Positions 7,529 through 7,973 of a stretch of 7,973 nt of DNA are shown here, piece by piece. Made by a program: the position numbers and the translations under genes. The notes beneath the pieces are model-generated. The model ran no database searches, was not told where the DNA came from, and worked only from the letters and a program-made list of their open reading frames with translations. The number at the start of each line of letters is the position of its first letter. Position 1 is the first letter of the stretch. This DNA comes from CANLBN01 sp034111645 (GTDB taxonomy: Bacteria > Pseudomonadota > Gammaproteobacteria > Pseudomonadales > Cellvibrionaceae), in assembly GCA_034111645.1 (NCBI GenBank), contig JAWUWW010000068.1:1-7973 (forward strand), written 5' to 3'.

Positions 7529-7547
7529 TTTGTGATTATTTCACAGA
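7529..7547 (+). other. small hairpin TGTGA/TCACA
   Basis: TGTGA (7531-7535) and TCACA (7541-7545) flank a TTATT loop, extendable outward by a U-G and a U-A pair. TGTGA...TCACA also resembles a CRP-type operator half-site pair, but its 5-bp spacer is 1 bp short of the usual 6. I would not call it a CRP site. Confidence 0.3.
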
Positions 7548-7550
7548 ACT

Positions 7551-7584
7551 AGAAGAAACTAATCTTCTGATAAAGAAGAATTAG
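7551..7584 (+). promoter_or_regulatory. candidate switching pair of hairpins upstream of the adhesin-like gene
   Basis: TCTTCT (7563-7568) can pair with AGAAGA on either side. Upstream, AGAAGA at 7551-7556 gives a 6-pair stem with a 6-base loop. Downstream, CTAATCTTCT (7559-7568) pairs with AGAAG-A-ATTAG (7574-7584), giving a 10-pair stem with one bulged A and the loop GATAA. The two folds exclude each other, as in attenuator or translational-switch leaders. The stronger fold ends 4 bp before an in-frame ATG (7589) and 67 bp before the preferred start (7652). Only the complementarity is seen; regulation is inference. Confidence 0.4.
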
Positions 7585-7651
7585 AACAATGAGATTATTA
7601 CGATTGATGAGTATTAAAAATATTATTAGGAAAACTAAAAAAAGTAAAAAA

Positions 7652-7973
7652 ATGATCAAAAAAAACATACACCTTTTACTTGTATTATTTCTGTTTTTTG
7701 GGAATACCTTAGAAATTTCAGCTCAAATTTCTGGAGGGAATATTACCTATGAATGTAATAGTTCTAGCCCATATACTTATAATTTTACTTTAACACTTTA
7801 TCAATACTATTCTTCTGATGCATTAATTGCACCTGTGGCTTTAGTTAATACAATTCCCAGCAGTAAATTTGTATTAGAGAATAGCTGTGGTTTATTAAAC
7901 CCTGATGTTAATGATTTTATTTTAAGTGAAACAGCAGCTGTTGAGGTTAGCGATTTATGTTCAACAGAATCTA
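7652..7973 (+). CDS. N-terminus of a probable large surface adhesin (3' end outside window)
   Basis: 107 residues are visible from the ATG at 7652. The signal peptide is residues 1-24 (MIKKN, then LLLVLFLFFG, cleavage ISA before Q25). Earlier in-frame ATGs at 7589 and 7607 would prefix a very basic stretch (KKSKK region) and start beside a hairpin, so 7652 is preferred. The mature start ISGGNITYEC (26-35), YNFTLTLYQ (43-51), NSC (77-79) and AAVEVSDLCSTES (95-107) follows a pattern I know from large Bacteroidota surface proteins ('H.VGGE.TY.C..... Y.. .L..YRDC ... C'). Many of these continue into PKD/Ig-like repeats and end in a gliding-motility-associated (T9SS type B) C-terminal domain. That C-terminus is outside the window, so the secretion route cannot be confirmed. 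The 285-bp structured gap before it suggests separate or modulated expression from the genes upstream. Confidence 0.75.
   Translation, partial: MIKKNIHLLLVLFLFFGNTLEISAQISGGNITYECNSSSPYTYNFTLTLYQYYSSDALIAPVALVNTIPSSKFVLENSCGLLNPDVNDFILSETAAVEVSDLCSTES

Noticed and set aside
7511..7540. Possible Bacteroidota -7 promoter box around TAGTTTG (7526-7531)
   Set aside because: The consensus is TAnnTTTG. This site is one base short between TA and TTTG, and no TTTG-type -33 box lies upstream at the right distance.
1..7973. CRISPR array, tRNA/rRNA genes, insertion sequences or prophage genes
   Set aside because: No regularly spaced repeats, cloverleaf-like sequence, transposase or integrase frame was seen. 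The tail-fibre-like domain in gene 4 has a Sec signal peptide and no phage structural neighbours.

Overview
The window looks like chromosomal DNA of a member of the Bacteroidota, most likely a marine flavobacterium-type organism. The reasons are the AT-rich composition, A-rich leaders with no Shine-Dalgarno sites at the expected spacing, signal peptides that all end just before glutamine (...AQ, ...SQ), and several protein families I know mainly from this phylum. All genes lie on the + strand. Six protein-coding genes can be supported: four complete and two cut by the window ends. Every one whose N-terminus is visible carries a Sec signal peptide. There is no enzyme, regulator, transposase, tRNA, rRNA or CRISPR array.

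Layout: (1) 1-310, the last 102 residues of a large surface protein. Its VDDIRIQP ... YYEY ... ETERG ending is characteristic of giant Rhs/YD-like Bacteroidota proteins. (2) 320-1039, a 239-residue exported protein of unknown function, possibly with a LolA-like fold, starting 9 bp after gene 1. (3) 1147-6159, a 1670-residue exported protein. It has a cysteine-free N-terminal part containing an FN3-like segment and the DYSGRPA and GVGRMHALG...LFG blocks of the giant Rhs-like family, followed by a cysteine-rich C-terminal part (26 Cys). It carries no visible Rhs core, toxin domain or T9SS sorting domain. (4) 6205-6849, a 214-residue fibre-like protein with a 'DPSAMLDVQSSNKGILIPR' N-terminal module and a tail-fibre-like C-terminal domain. 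(5) 6956-7366, a 136-residue small exported protein that looks like a diverged relative of gene 4's N-terminal module. (6) 7652 to the window end, the N-terminus of a probable large adhesin of the 'GG.ITYEC' type.

Genes 1-5 are spaced closely enough (9, 107, 45 and 106 bp) to be one transcription unit. Between genes 5 and 6 there is a 285-bp gap packed with inverted repeats. It includes a long imperfect hairpin and, just before gene 6, two mutually exclusive hairpins sharing one arm. No canonical Bacteroidota promoter (TTTG ... TAnnTTTG) could be recognised in the gaps.

My reading is that this is a dedicated locus for a cell-surface assembly: very large Rhs-like proteins, a periplasmic helper candidate, small fibre/tip-like proteins and an adhesin. 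The family resemblances come from remembered conserved motifs, not from a search, and the joint function is inference.
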